Positions 24,128 to 31,792 of a DNA stretch of 36,647 bases are shown here, piece after piece. The stretch is taken from the NCBI GenBank assembly GCA_018715835.1, contig DVKV01000168.1:1-36647 (forward strand), in the 5' to 3' direction. A program made the position numbers and the translations under genes. This stretch comes from Candidatus Faecousia intestinavium. Lineage in GTDB: Bacteria; Bacillota; Clostridia; Oscillospirales; Oscillospiraceae. Under the pieces are notes generated by a model, which saw nothing but the letters and a program-made list of their open reading frames with translations, had not been told where the DNA came from and searched no databases. How positions within the stretch are numbered: position 1 is the first letter of the stretch; each line of letters begins with the position of its first letter.

Positions 24128-24808
24128 ATGCGGCGCGTGCTGACACTGATTTTATGCCTGGGATTTCTGACGCTGCCTGCCCAGGCTGCCGGCGGGCAGG
24201 AATATGTGGCGCTGACCTTTGATGACGGCCCCTCCGGCCGGTTTACCCGAAGGCTGCTGGACGGGCTTCAGGAGCGGGGGGTGGAAGCCACATTTCTGCT
24301 GTGCGGCTACCGGATGGAGCAGTATCCGGACATCACCCAGCGGATGGTGGACGAGGGGCACGAAATCGGCCTTCACGGCTACAGCCACAAATCCATGAAG
24401 GACATGAGCCGCCGGGACATTGCCCAGGAGCTTTCCGACTGCCAGGCTCTGCTGCCCAGAGGATATGTTCCCCAATTCTTCCGTCCCCCGGGGGGCTGCT
24501 GCAGTGACGCCGTGCGGCAGGTGGCCGAAGTCCGGGGTCTTGCGATCCTCAACTGGTCTGTGGATCCCCAGGACTGGGCTACCAACAGCGCCGCCGCCAT
24601 CGAAAAAGCGGTGCTGAGCCACATCCACGATGGAGACATTGTGGTGCTGCACGATATGTCCGACAGTTCCGTCCAGGCGGCTCTGGACATTGTGGACGTG
24701 CTGCAGGAACAGGGCTACACCCTGGTCACCGTGGGGGATCTGGCCCGGCTCCGGGGCATCAGCGTCCGGGGCGGAAAGACCTATACCAAGTTTCCCCCGG
24801 CATCGTAA
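24128..24808 (+). CDS. Secreted polysaccharide deacetylase (NodB domain)
   Basis: A 226-residue CE4 family deacetylase. A signal peptide (1-20, ending AQA) leads directly to the NodB domain with motifs TFDDGPS (30-36), HGYSH (83-87, metal His pair), FRPPGG, DPQDW and IVVLHD. All catalytic and zinc ligands of the family appear present. It probably removes acetyl groups from cell-wall glycan (PdaA/PgdA type), outside the membrane. GAAAGGAAGGGA precedes the ATG. It is close to the length of a bare catalytic domain, with no wall-binding repeats. It diverges from the rRNA methyltransferase gene. Confidence 0.92.
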   Translation: MRRVLTLILCLGFLTLPAQAAGGQEYVALTFDDGPSGRFTRRLLDGLQERGVEATFLLCGYRMEQYPDITQRMVDEGHEIGLHGYSHKSMKDMSRRDIAQELSDCQALLPRGYVPQFFRPPGGCCSDAVRQVAEVRGLAILNWSVDPQDWATNSAAAIEKAVLSHIHDGDIVVLHDMSDSSVQAALDIVDVLQEQGYTLVTVGDLARLRGISVRGGKTYTKFPPAS

Positions 24809-24813
24809 AAATT

Positions 24814-24835
24814 GGGCAGCCCTTCCGGGCTGCCC
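24814..24835. terminator. Hairpin after the deacetylase gene
   Basis: Perfect 9-bp arms (GGGCAGCCC / GGGCTGCCC) with a TTCC loop, 5 bases past the stop. The plus strand lacks a U-tract; on the minus strand AATTTTTAC follows, so it can also act leftward. Confidence 0.65.
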
Positions 24836-24898
24836 ACGGAAATCCCCGGCATCACAGGGCGAACAGTCTCTTCGGAGTGCCCGCAGGGAATTGGGGCA

Positions 24899-24932
24899 TA
24901 AAATGGTGCGCAGCTCTTTCGAGCTGCGCACC
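24899..24932 (-). terminator. Terminator of the mre-mrdA operon
   Basis: Perfect 12-bp arms (GGTGCGCAGCTC / GAGCTGCGCACC) with a 4-base loop; on the minus strand ATTTTATG follows. It lies 18 bases past the mrdA stop. Confidence 0.85.
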
Positions 24933-24949
24933 GGTATTTCAGAAGGGAA

Positions 24950-27148
24950 TCAGCCCACCTGGTTTTCAAAAGCGGTGACTTCGCTGGCTGCCTGCATTTC
25001 GTAGTAGGACAGCAGAATCTTTTCCGCCACCGGGGCCAGGGAGGAACCGTGGGCGATCTTTTCGCCGAAGATGGCGATGGCCACATCCGGCTCGGTCTCT
25101 CCCGCCTTGTGAGAGAAGCACACAAACGCACCATGGTCGGAACCGCCGGATGCGTGCTCGGCGGTTCCGGTCTTGGCATAGACGATGACTTCATCCTTCA
25201 GGGGCCACACGCCGTCTTCATCGGCGTACTGGTCGCCCCAGCCGCCGAAATACTTGTTGGCAGTACCGCCGGCCTTGGTGATAACCATCCGCATTCCTTC
25301 CCAGTAGGTGTTGATGGTGGTAGACTGCATCTCCAGCTGGGAGAGGATCTGAGGTTCGTTTTCCTTGATCAGGGTCCGGTAGTCCGAGGACACCACCCGG
25401 CTCAGGAAGGTGGCCTTCATCCGGGTGCCCTTGTTGGCCAGGGTGGAGGCATAGACGCAAAGCTGCAGGGGGGTGAACCGGTTTTCGCCCTGACCGATGG
25501 CGCCCAGAATCTTATCGCCTGCGCCCCAGACAGAGTCCGCACCGGCGCCGTAGACTTCCTGCTTCCGCTCGGGGGTATTCCGGTAACCGGTCTTCTCCAC
25601 CAGTTCAATACCGGTAGGCTCTCCCAGGCCCAGGGCCTGGGCGGTTTCGTCCACCATTTCCCAGGTGTACCGGTCGCCCAGCTCATAGAAGAAATAGTTG
25701 CAGGAGTAGCACAGCGCCCAGGTGGCATCGATGGGGCCGCCTTCCGGGGTCTTGTGGACGGCGTGGCTGCTGGTCCAGAACAAGCAGGCAGGAGCGAATC
25801 CGGCGTACTTGGTGAACACGCCCTGGTCGTCAATGGTCTCTCCGGGAGACAGAATCCATTCGCCGGAGGATCTCCGGTTTTCCATGGCGGCGATCAGGGT
25901 ACACATTTTGTATGTGGAGCCGGGGGCGTATTCCGCGCCGAAGGCCCGGTTGAAGAAGGGGTTATACTCGTTGCTGACAATCTCGTCCCAGTCTTCATTC
26001 ATGGTGGCCAGATTGTAGGTGGGATAGCTGGCGCAGGCCAGAATGTTTCCGGTCTTGCACTCCATCACAATCACCGCCGCGCCCTGGGCGTCGTGGCCTA
26101 CGTGCTCGCCTTCTTCGGTGTTGCGCAAGGGGTCCCGAATCCGCAGAATCGTTTCCTCCAGGGCATCCTCCGCCACCTGCTGGATCTTGATATCCAGAGT
26201 GGTTTCCACGTTGTTGCCCGCCACCGGAGTCTTCTCGCCGATGACGTTGCCGTTGTCGTCATATTCCTTGGCGTAGTACTGCTTGATGATGGCGCCGTCA
26301 CGGCTGACCACGTCCACACGGGTGCCGTCAATGCCGTGGAGGTAGTCTTCAAAAGCCTCCTCAAAGCCGGACTGGCCGATCATGGCATCCATGGAGTAGT
26401 TCAGTTTCTTGTACTTGGCCCAGTCGGCATCGTCCATACCGCCCAGGTAGCCCAGCACATGGGCAGCGTATTTGGTGTGGTATTCCCGGACGGTGGAGGA
26501 TTCCACCATCAGGCCGGGGGTATTCAGCTCCAGGATGGCGGACAGATTCTCATCGGACACGTCCTCCATGAAGGTGTAGGTGGGCAGGTTGGTAAAGCCC
26601 CGCAGGTCGAACTCGTACAAAAATCCGATGACCGCCCGGGCGTCGGTGTCCGACCAGTCCTCGGGAATGTCGTAACTGCTCCGCAGCCGCTGCACCAACA
26701 GCGGGGCGGTGATATCCGGGTCCAGGCCCCGGTCGGACATGTACAGCAGGAAGTTATTCTGCCAGGTGCTGGCCATGGAGGTCAGGGTGTATTCAAAAGG
26801 CTGGGTCTGGGTGACGGGGAAGTGATCGTTGTAAGTAATGCCCAGCTCCCGGCACTTCTGCACCAGCCGGTACAGTGCCTCATTCCGGTCGGAATAGGAC
26901 TTGATCACGTAGTGGTTGAACACCAGGTCATAAGACGCCCGGTTGCCCACCAGCACGTTGCCGTTGCGGTCCAGGATATCGCCCCGGGCGGCACGGACGG
27001 TGGTCAGAGTGGTGTATGTCTGGGTGTTGTCGGTATTGCCATCGGTTTCCACGATTTGCAGCATGAACAGTTTGCCGGCAAACAAGGTCAGAATAAAAGC
27101 GAACAATACCAGGAACAATGCAGCGCGAAAACGGCTTATTCTTTCCAT
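24950..27148 (-). CDS. mrdA: Penicillin-binding protein 2 (elongasome transpeptidase)
   Basis: A 732-residue class B PBP that cross-links peptidoglycan during side-wall growth. It has one N-terminal anchor (about 8-30), the PBP dimerisation region (VRAARGDILDRNG from 51), and a transpeptidase domain with STYK (S411, K414), SCN (482-484) and KTG (659-661). Length is at the upper end for the family. The start overlaps the end of mreD by 13 bases. The C-terminus ends shortly after the KTG region with no PASTA domains. It is the last gene of the operon. Confidence 0.96.
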   Translation of the reverse strand: MERISRFRAALFLVLFAFILTLFAGKLFMLQIVETDGNTDNTQTYTTLTTVRAARGDILDRNGNVLVGNRASYDLVFNHYVIKSYSDRNEALYRLVQKCRELGITYNDHFPVTQTQPFEYTLTSMASTWQNNFLLYMSDRGLDPDITAPLLVQRLRSSYDIPEDWSDTDARAVIGFLYEFDLRGFTNLPTYTFMEDVSDENLSAILELNTPGLMVESSTVREYHTKYAAHVLGYLGGMDDADWAKYKKLNYSMDAMIGQSGFEEAFEDYLHGIDGTRVDVVSRDGAIIKQYYAKEYDDNGNVIGEKTPVAGNNVETTLDIKIQQVAEDALEETILRIRDPLRNTEEGEHVGHDAQGAAVIVMECKTGNILACASYPTYNLATMNEDWDEIVSNEYNPFFNRAFGAEYAPGSTYKMCTLIAAMENRRSSGEWILSPGETIDDQGVFTKYAGFAPACLFWTSSHAVHKTPEGGPIDATWALCYSCNYFFYELGDRYTWEMVDETAQALGLGEPTGIELVEKTGYRNTPERKQEVYGAGADSVWGAGDKILGAIGQGENRFTPLQLCVYASTLANKGTRMKATFLSRVVSSDYRTLIKENEPQILSQLEMQSTTINTYWEGMRMVITKAGGTANKYFGGWGDQYADEDGVWPLKDEVIVYAKTGTAEHASGGSDHGAFVCFSHKAGETEPDVAIAIFGEKIAHGSSLAPVAEKILLSYYEMQAASEVTAFENQVG

Positions 27149-27729
27149 GTGTTACCTCCAATCAGGCCAATTTTATAAACAAGGGAATAAAGGGGGATCA
27201 TCGCCAGCACGCTGTAAAAGCCGGTGAGCAGGAACGCTCCCAGGTGAGTGGCAATGGTCAGGCCGTTGGTAACGCCTACCACAAACAGCCCCAGCTCATA
27301 CAGCACAATGGTGATGCCGGAAAACAGCAGGATCGAGCCCCGGCTGCGGTGCCAGTACAGCTGCCGCAGCATTCCCGCCCCGGTGCTCAGGAAGGTCAGC
27401 AGGGCGATGACATAGGCCCCCGGCGCACTGCCGGAGAAGTAATAGCAGGTGGAAGCGATCAGCACAAACACCGTGCCCACTTCCGTGCCCTCCAGAATGG
27501 TAATCAGAATAATGGCGCACACGGCCAGGTCTGTGGTGGCGCCGAACAATCGGATCCGGCTCATAATCACATCCTGTACCACCAGGCACCCCACAATGGT
27601 CAGCACATACAGCAGCCACTTGGTCAGGCGGAGCCGCTGCAGCGCCGTCAGCCGGAAGGTTTTCACCCAGGTTGCGGCTTTGGGGTCCGGCTTGAACTCC
27701 GAAGAACGGTTGCGTCGTTTTTTCGCCAT
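27136..27729 (-). CDS. mreD: Rod shape-determining protein MreD
   Basis: A 197-residue membrane protein with about five or six helices and a basic N-terminal tail (MAKKRRNRSSEFKPDPK). MreD sequences are poorly conserved; the call rests on length, the pattern LLYVLTIVGCLVVQDVIMSRIRLFG, and its place between mreC and mrdA. It is a scaffold partner of MreC in the elongasome. It overlaps mrdA by 13 bases. Confidence 0.88.
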   Translation of the reverse strand: MAKKRRNRSSEFKPDPKAATWVKTFRLTALQRLRLTKWLLYVLTIVGCLVVQDVIMSRIRLFGATTDLAVCAIILITILEGTEVGTVFVLIASTCYYFSGSAPGAYVIALLTFLSTGAGMLRQLYWHRSRGSILLFSGITIVLYELGLFVVGVTNGLTIATHLGAFLLTGFYSVLAMIPLYSLVYKIGLIGGNTWKE

Positions 27730-27737
27730 AATCCACC

Positions 27738-28721
27738 TCAGCCTACATTGCCCACCGGCAGGGTGTCAGATCCGTCTCCCGCCGAAGCAGTAGAGGGTAC
27801 CGTGGGCAGGGTGGCCTGGGTTTCCTGAACCGGCTGGGTGGCAGTGGTGCTGTCCGTGGCGGTATCTCCGGTGCCGGTTCCGGTGGTGGCTGTCTCGGTG
27901 GTGTACTGGGTGATGATGAACACCTGCTCCAGGGCGTTGATGTCCGCCGCCGGGTCCAGCAGGGCGAACTTGGCAACGCCCGTATCCTCATAGCCGGCGT
28001 CCACCACATAGCCCATGATCAGGCCCCGGGGGTACACCGTGGAACCGGAGGTCACCACCTGGTCCTGGTTGCGGATGATGGCGGAGGAAGGCAGATAGTT
28101 CATCTGCAGCAAGGTCTCGTGGCCGTCCACATAGCCGCCCCGGACCATGCCGTTATAGCCGGAGGTGGCGATGGTGCCGGAAATTTCCAGGGTGGAGTCC
28201 AGCACCGTGGTCACTTCCGCCCAGTTGGGGCCGGCGGCGGTCACCAGGCCCACCACTTCGCCGTTGGCGGTGATGGCACACATATTCTCCTGAATTCCCG
28301 AGGAGGTGCCCCGGTTGATGGTCAGGGTATTCTCCCAGTCGGTGGAGCTCCAGCCGATGATGTAGGCATCCACCAGCTGATAGCTCTCCTTGGTGGCCTT
28401 CAGATCCAGCAGCGCCCGGAGCCGCTCGTTTTCACGGGTGACGGAGTCGGCCTGTCGGGCCACGTCCTCCATCTGGGCAATCTGCTCCTCCAGCACCTCG
28501 TTCTGGGCTGCCAGAGCCTCATACCGGAACATATAGCCGTAGTATTTTTCCGCCGTGGTGGTCAGGGCCGTCCCCGCCGCCCGGAAGGGGGCCAGAATGC
28601 CCTGGACGATCAGATCCGGCACCGTCACATTGGTAATGCCGCTGAGGATGGCCAGGCCAGCCGTCAGCAGCGCCGCAATCACCAGGATGACTTTCACCCG
28701 GGTGTTGAACAGATTTCTCAT
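27738..28721 (-). CDS. mreC: Rod shape-determining protein MreC
   Basis: A 327-residue protein with one N-terminal helix (about 8-28), a coiled-coil segment (about 60-100, with QNEVLEEQIAQMEDV), and the beta-rich MreC core (DAYIIGWSSTDWENTLTINRG, GEVVGLVTAAG). The C-terminal 60 residues are Thr/Gln/Pro-rich low complexity and follow the folded core. The start is the ATG after GGAGGCGGATGT; it overlaps the maf stop (ATGA). MreC lies outside the membrane and activates PBP2 in species studied. Confidence 0.94.
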   Translation of the reverse strand: MRNLFNTRVKVILVIAALLTAGLAILSGITNVTVPDLIVQGILAPFRAAGTALTTTAEKYYGYMFRYEALAAQNEVLEEQIAQMEDVARQADSVTRENERLRALLDLKATKESYQLVDAYIIGWSSTDWENTLTINRGTSSGIQENMCAITANGEVVGLVTAAGPNWAEVTTVLDSTLEISGTIATSGYNGMVRGGYVDGHETLLQMNYLPSSAIIRNQDQVVTSGSTVYPRGLIMGYVVDAGYEDTGVAKFALLDPAADINALEQVFIITQYTTETATTGTGTGDTATDSTTATQPVQETQATLPTVPSTASAGDGSDTLPVGNVG

Positions 28722-29293
28722 ACATCCGCCTCCATCAGTTCCGGCGCCAGATGCCGCAGCTGCTGCCACAGCCGGCACACCGGAAGTCCCATCACATTAT
28801 AATAATCGCCCTCCATCCGCCGGCAGAACAGGGCTGCTCCCCCCTGGATGCCATAGGCCCCGGCCTTGTCCATGGGTTCGCCGCTTTCCACATAGCGCCG
28901 GATTTCCTCCGGCTCCAGGGGGCGGAAATGAAGATCGGTGATTTCGGTAAAAGTCTGCACCTGCTCCCCTGCCGCAATGGTGCAGCCGGTCATCACCTGA
29001 TGATCCCGGCCGGAGAGCAGCGTCAGCATTTCCTCCGCCTCCCGGGGAGAGTGGGGCTTGCCCAGCACCCGGCCTTCACAGACCACAATGGTATCCGCGG
29101 CAATCACCACGTCGTCCGCCTGCCGGGGCACCGCAAGGGCCTTGCACCGGCTGACCCGGGCCACCTCCTGCTCCGGAGGCAGACTGGGGTCCATGGTCTC
29201 GTCAATATCCGCTGCCCGGATCACAAAGGGGATGCCGAACAGCCCAAGCAGTTCCCTCCGCCGGGGAGAGGCGGAGGCCAATATCAGTTGCAT
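28718..29293 (-). CDS. maf: Maf family nucleoside triphosphate pyrophosphatase
   Basis: A 191-residue house-cleaning enzyme that hydrolyses dTTP/UTP or modified nucleotides to monophosphates. The motif SASPRRRELL (7-16) and AADTIVV (65-71), with the catalytic aspartate, are clear, and KAGAYGIQGGAALF is the late Maf motif. In many Gram-positive bacteria maf precedes mreB-mreC-mreD; here mreC follows at once. It has AAAGGATC as ribosome site. Confidence 0.94.
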   Translation of the reverse strand: MQLILASASPRRRELLGLFGIPFVIRAADIDETMDPSLPPEQEVARVSRCKALAVPRQADDVVIAADTIVVCEGRVLGKPHSPREAEEMLTLLSGRDHQVMTGCTIAAGEQVQTFTEITDLHFRPLEPEEIRRYVESGEPMDKAGAYGIQGGAALFCRRMEGDYYNVMGLPVCRLWQQLRHLAPELMEADV

Positions 29294-29349
29294 TGCGTTA
29301 AGATCCTTTCGAGAAAAGTGGGGTTATGCCCCGGAATATGGAAGGGACG

Positions 29350-31431
29350 TCATTCCACGCCCCGTAAGTACAGCCCCCGGGTACAGGCGCCGGGGTCCAT
29401 GGGCGCGGGACTCAGGTAATCGTTCATCACCCGGTCCACCTCCCGGGAGTTTTCCGTGGTGAAGTACAGGCGGATTGCCCAGACCCCCACCTTGGCCAGG
29501 TCGTCCTGCCGGTCCAGCCAGCTGAGCTTTTTGCCGTTGAGCAGCACGCTGCGGCAGCTGTCCCCGTCCCGGATGATGGGGAAATCCGCCCCGGTTTTGT
29601 CGGTGAGCTTGGTCAGTCCCAGGTGGCAGGTGCACTCGCCGGTGCGTCCATGGATCAGGCAGTGCTCGGTAAGCATCAGGGGCAGACGGCCGTAGGCAAT
29701 CAGCTCCGCGTTCACCGGCTTGCTCAGATCCCGGATCTGGGGCAGGGTCATCTCGAAACTCACCGTAGCGGAGGTCAGTTCCAGTTCCTTCATCACATCC
29801 ATGGACCGGGAATTGTAAATATTCAGGCCGAAGTCCCCGTGAATCCGCATGCCGGCCTCCCGGACCGGGGCCAGCAGGCCCAGGTTGCCCACCAGGGCGT
29901 CCTTCACTCCCAGATCCCGGAGCTTTCTCAGTCCGGCGGTGAGCTTGGGCAGCTCCCCGTCGTGGACAATCCGGGGCAGAGCCACCGCCAGCCGTCCCCG
30001 CTGGACCAGGCGCAAGGTGGTGGCGTCGTCCTCCAGCAGGATGTGCAGCGGCACATAGAGCATGGCGGTTTCCAGATTCAGCAAGGTGGGAGTCAGCTGC
30101 TCCCGGGTGGTGACCTGGACGGTCAGTCCGGGCAGGCCCCGGCCGCCCCGCTGCTGGGAAGGGGCCTTGGGTTTGCGGATGGGCTGCTCGTCCCGCCGGG
30201 CCCGCAGGGCGGTGAGCTGATTCAGCACATCCCGGCGCATGGCGTTGATGGCGGAGGCGGAGATGATCAGCCCCGGCTCCACATGGGTGCGCACCTCGGC
30301 GCAGCGGAAGGGGGTGCCGCCGGTTTTAGCCACCCGCTCGGCCACCATGGCCCCGGTGAGGGGCAGGTTCCGGGCCAGCTCCGGCCGGGGGCCGTCGCTG
30401 CGGCAGACCCGGCCCTCCGGGTCGGTGGCCGTCAGGTAGCTGCCGTCCACCGTCACGGCGGCGTAGAATTTCAGGTCCACCAGAGGGGTTTCTCCCGCCT
30501 CGTAGGACTGCCGGGCGGCCTGAAGCCACTGGCCGTCTTCCCGGGTCTCCTGGCGGACGCCGAACATCTTCTGGTCCACCCGGCCGGTGTAGTAGCCGTC
30601 GGTAAAGCCCTGGCGGTTGAAGGCGGTCATCAGGGCGTCCATCATGGGTCTGGTCACCGCCCCCTCGTCCAGGGCCTTGCGGTAAACCGCGGTGACGGTG
30701 GCCACATATTCCGGCCGCTTCATCCGCCCTTCCAGCTTGATGGAGGCCACGCCCATGGCCTCCAGCTCCTGCAGGTAGTGCACCAGGCAGTTGTCCTTCA
30801 GGCTCAGGGGGTACTTGTCCTGCCACCGGCCGTAGCCGTAGCTCTGCCGGCAGGGCTGGGCGCACCGGCCCCGGTTGCCGGAGCGTCCGCCGATCACCGC
30901 AGACATATAGCACTGCCCGGAATAGCACATGCACAGCGCTCCATGGGCAAATACCTCAATTTCAATGGGAGAACCGGCGCAGATGTAGCGAATCTCCTCC
31001 CGGGTCAGCTCCCGGCTCAGAACCACCCGGCGCATGCCCATGGCCGCGCACAGCTGCACCCCCGCCAGGGAGTGAACCGTCATCTGGGTGGAGCCGTGGA
31101 TGGGCACCTTGGGGGCAATCTGGCGGCACAGCTGCACCACCCCCAGGTCCTGGACGATGAAGGCGTCCACGTTGTTCTGGGCGGCGTGCCGGATCAGCTC
31201 CGCCACTTCCCTCATCTCCCGGTCCGCCACCAGGGTGTTCACCGCCAGATGAACCTGAACCCCCCGGATATGACAATATTTGATTGCCTCCACCAGGGTC
31301 TGGGGGGTGAAATTCTTTGCGCTCTGCCGGGCGTTAAAGCTGCCGCAGCCGAGATAAACCGCGTTGGCTCCGTTCTGCACCGCGGCCCGCAGCGCCTCCA
31401 TGGAGCCGGCGGGGGACAATAATTCCAGCAT
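29350..31431 (-). CDS. Peptidase U32 family protein
   Basis: A 693-residue U32-family protein, with the first half forming the U32 domain and the second a DUF3656-like middle and C-terminal region. The U32 signature is visible as EVFAHGALCMCYSGQCYMS, followed by the cysteine-rich GNRGRCAQPCR, probable Fe-S or metal ligands. Related proteins include RlhA, which hydroxylates 23S rRNA C2501, and YdcP/PrtC types called collagenases, so the peptidase label may be wrong. GGAGAG precedes the ATG. It appears to head the operon with maf, mreC, mreD and mrdA, separated from maf by 56 bases. Confidence 0.9.
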   Translation of the reverse strand: MLELLSPAGSMEALRAAVQNGANAVYLGCGSFNARQSAKNFTPQTLVEAIKYCHIRGVQVHLAVNTLVADREMREVAELIRHAAQNNVDAFIVQDLGVVQLCRQIAPKVPIHGSTQMTVHSLAGVQLCAAMGMRRVVLSRELTREEIRYICAGSPIEIEVFAHGALCMCYSGQCYMSAVIGGRSGNRGRCAQPCRQSYGYGRWQDKYPLSLKDNCLVHYLQELEAMGVASIKLEGRMKRPEYVATVTAVYRKALDEGAVTRPMMDALMTAFNRQGFTDGYYTGRVDQKMFGVRQETREDGQWLQAARQSYEAGETPLVDLKFYAAVTVDGSYLTATDPEGRVCRSDGPRPELARNLPLTGAMVAERVAKTGGTPFRCAEVRTHVEPGLIISASAINAMRRDVLNQLTALRARRDEQPIRKPKAPSQQRGGRGLPGLTVQVTTREQLTPTLLNLETAMLYVPLHILLEDDATTLRLVQRGRLAVALPRIVHDGELPKLTAGLRKLRDLGVKDALVGNLGLLAPVREAGMRIHGDFGLNIYNSRSMDVMKELELTSATVSFEMTLPQIRDLSKPVNAELIAYGRLPLMLTEHCLIHGRTGECTCHLGLTKLTDKTGADFPIIRDGDSCRSVLLNGKKLSWLDRQDDLAKVGVWAIRLYFTTENSREVDRVMNDYLSPAPMDPGACTRGLYLRGVE

Positions 31432-31493
31432 ACCATACTCTCCGTTCCAGCTGTCTGCCGTTGGGTAAACTCCGGCAGTCTAAACATACGCAC

Positions 31494-31522
31494 AGTATAC
31501 CATAGAATAAAGAAAAGTTCCA
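31494..31522 (-). promoter_or_regulatory. Promoter of the U32-maf-mre operon
   Basis: On the minus strand TATACT (31494-31499) is preceded by TGG, an extended -10. The -35 (TGGAAC at 31517-31522) is weak. Confidence 0.55.
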
Positions 31523-31654
31523 GCCCTTCCAAAAGAATTCAAGAAAAATTCAAATAACCACCGGATATTGTGACAAGTTTTCCCTAAAAATACAATATCT
31601 AGTAGCGCTTAAAAACATGAACAAAAAACCCCGGGTGGGGGATGGAAAAAAAGC
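31523..31654. other. AT-rich spacer between divergent operons
   Basis: About 130 bases, clearly more AT-rich than the rest of the window. I see no gene, and no tRNA or recognised riboswitch. It could hold binding sites for a regulator of the CODH/ACS genes. Confidence 0.5.
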
Positions 31655-31671
31655 GTCAAATGTGGTCAAAT
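31655..31671 (+). promoter_or_regulatory. Direct repeat upstream of the cooS promoter
   Basis: GTCAAAT occurs at 31655-31661 and again at 31665-31671, exactly one helical turn apart and ending 6 bases before the -35 box. This position and phasing suit an activator. Confidence 0.45.
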
Positions 31672-31677
31672 CCACGA

Positions 31678-31706
31678 TTGACAATCGGAATATGTATTGG
31701 TAAAAT
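31678..31706 (+). promoter_or_regulatory. CODH/ACS operon promoter
   Basis: TTGACA (31678-31683), 17 bases, TAAAAT (31701-31706) preceded by TGG (extended -10). A strong promoter; the leader is about 80 bases long. Confidence 0.85.
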
Positions 31707-31718
31707 ATTATCGAAACA

Positions 31719-31742
31719 CTGCGTCCGTTTTTACGGACGCAG
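31719..31742 (+). other. Leader hairpin of the CODH/ACS mRNA
   Basis: CTGCGTCCGT-TTTT-ACGGACGCAG is a perfect 10-bp stem with a 4-base loop, starting about 6 bases after the predicted transcript start. No U-tract follows, so it is unlikely to be a terminator; a role in mRNA stability is possible. Confidence 0.65.
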
Positions 31743-31792
31743 CGGATGGTACGTTTGTTTTTCTGAAGAAAATTGATTAGGAGGAAATCACT

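Noticed and set aside
25049-27178. 709-codon frame on the plus strand
   Set aside because: Antisense shadow of mrdA with no recognisable domain.
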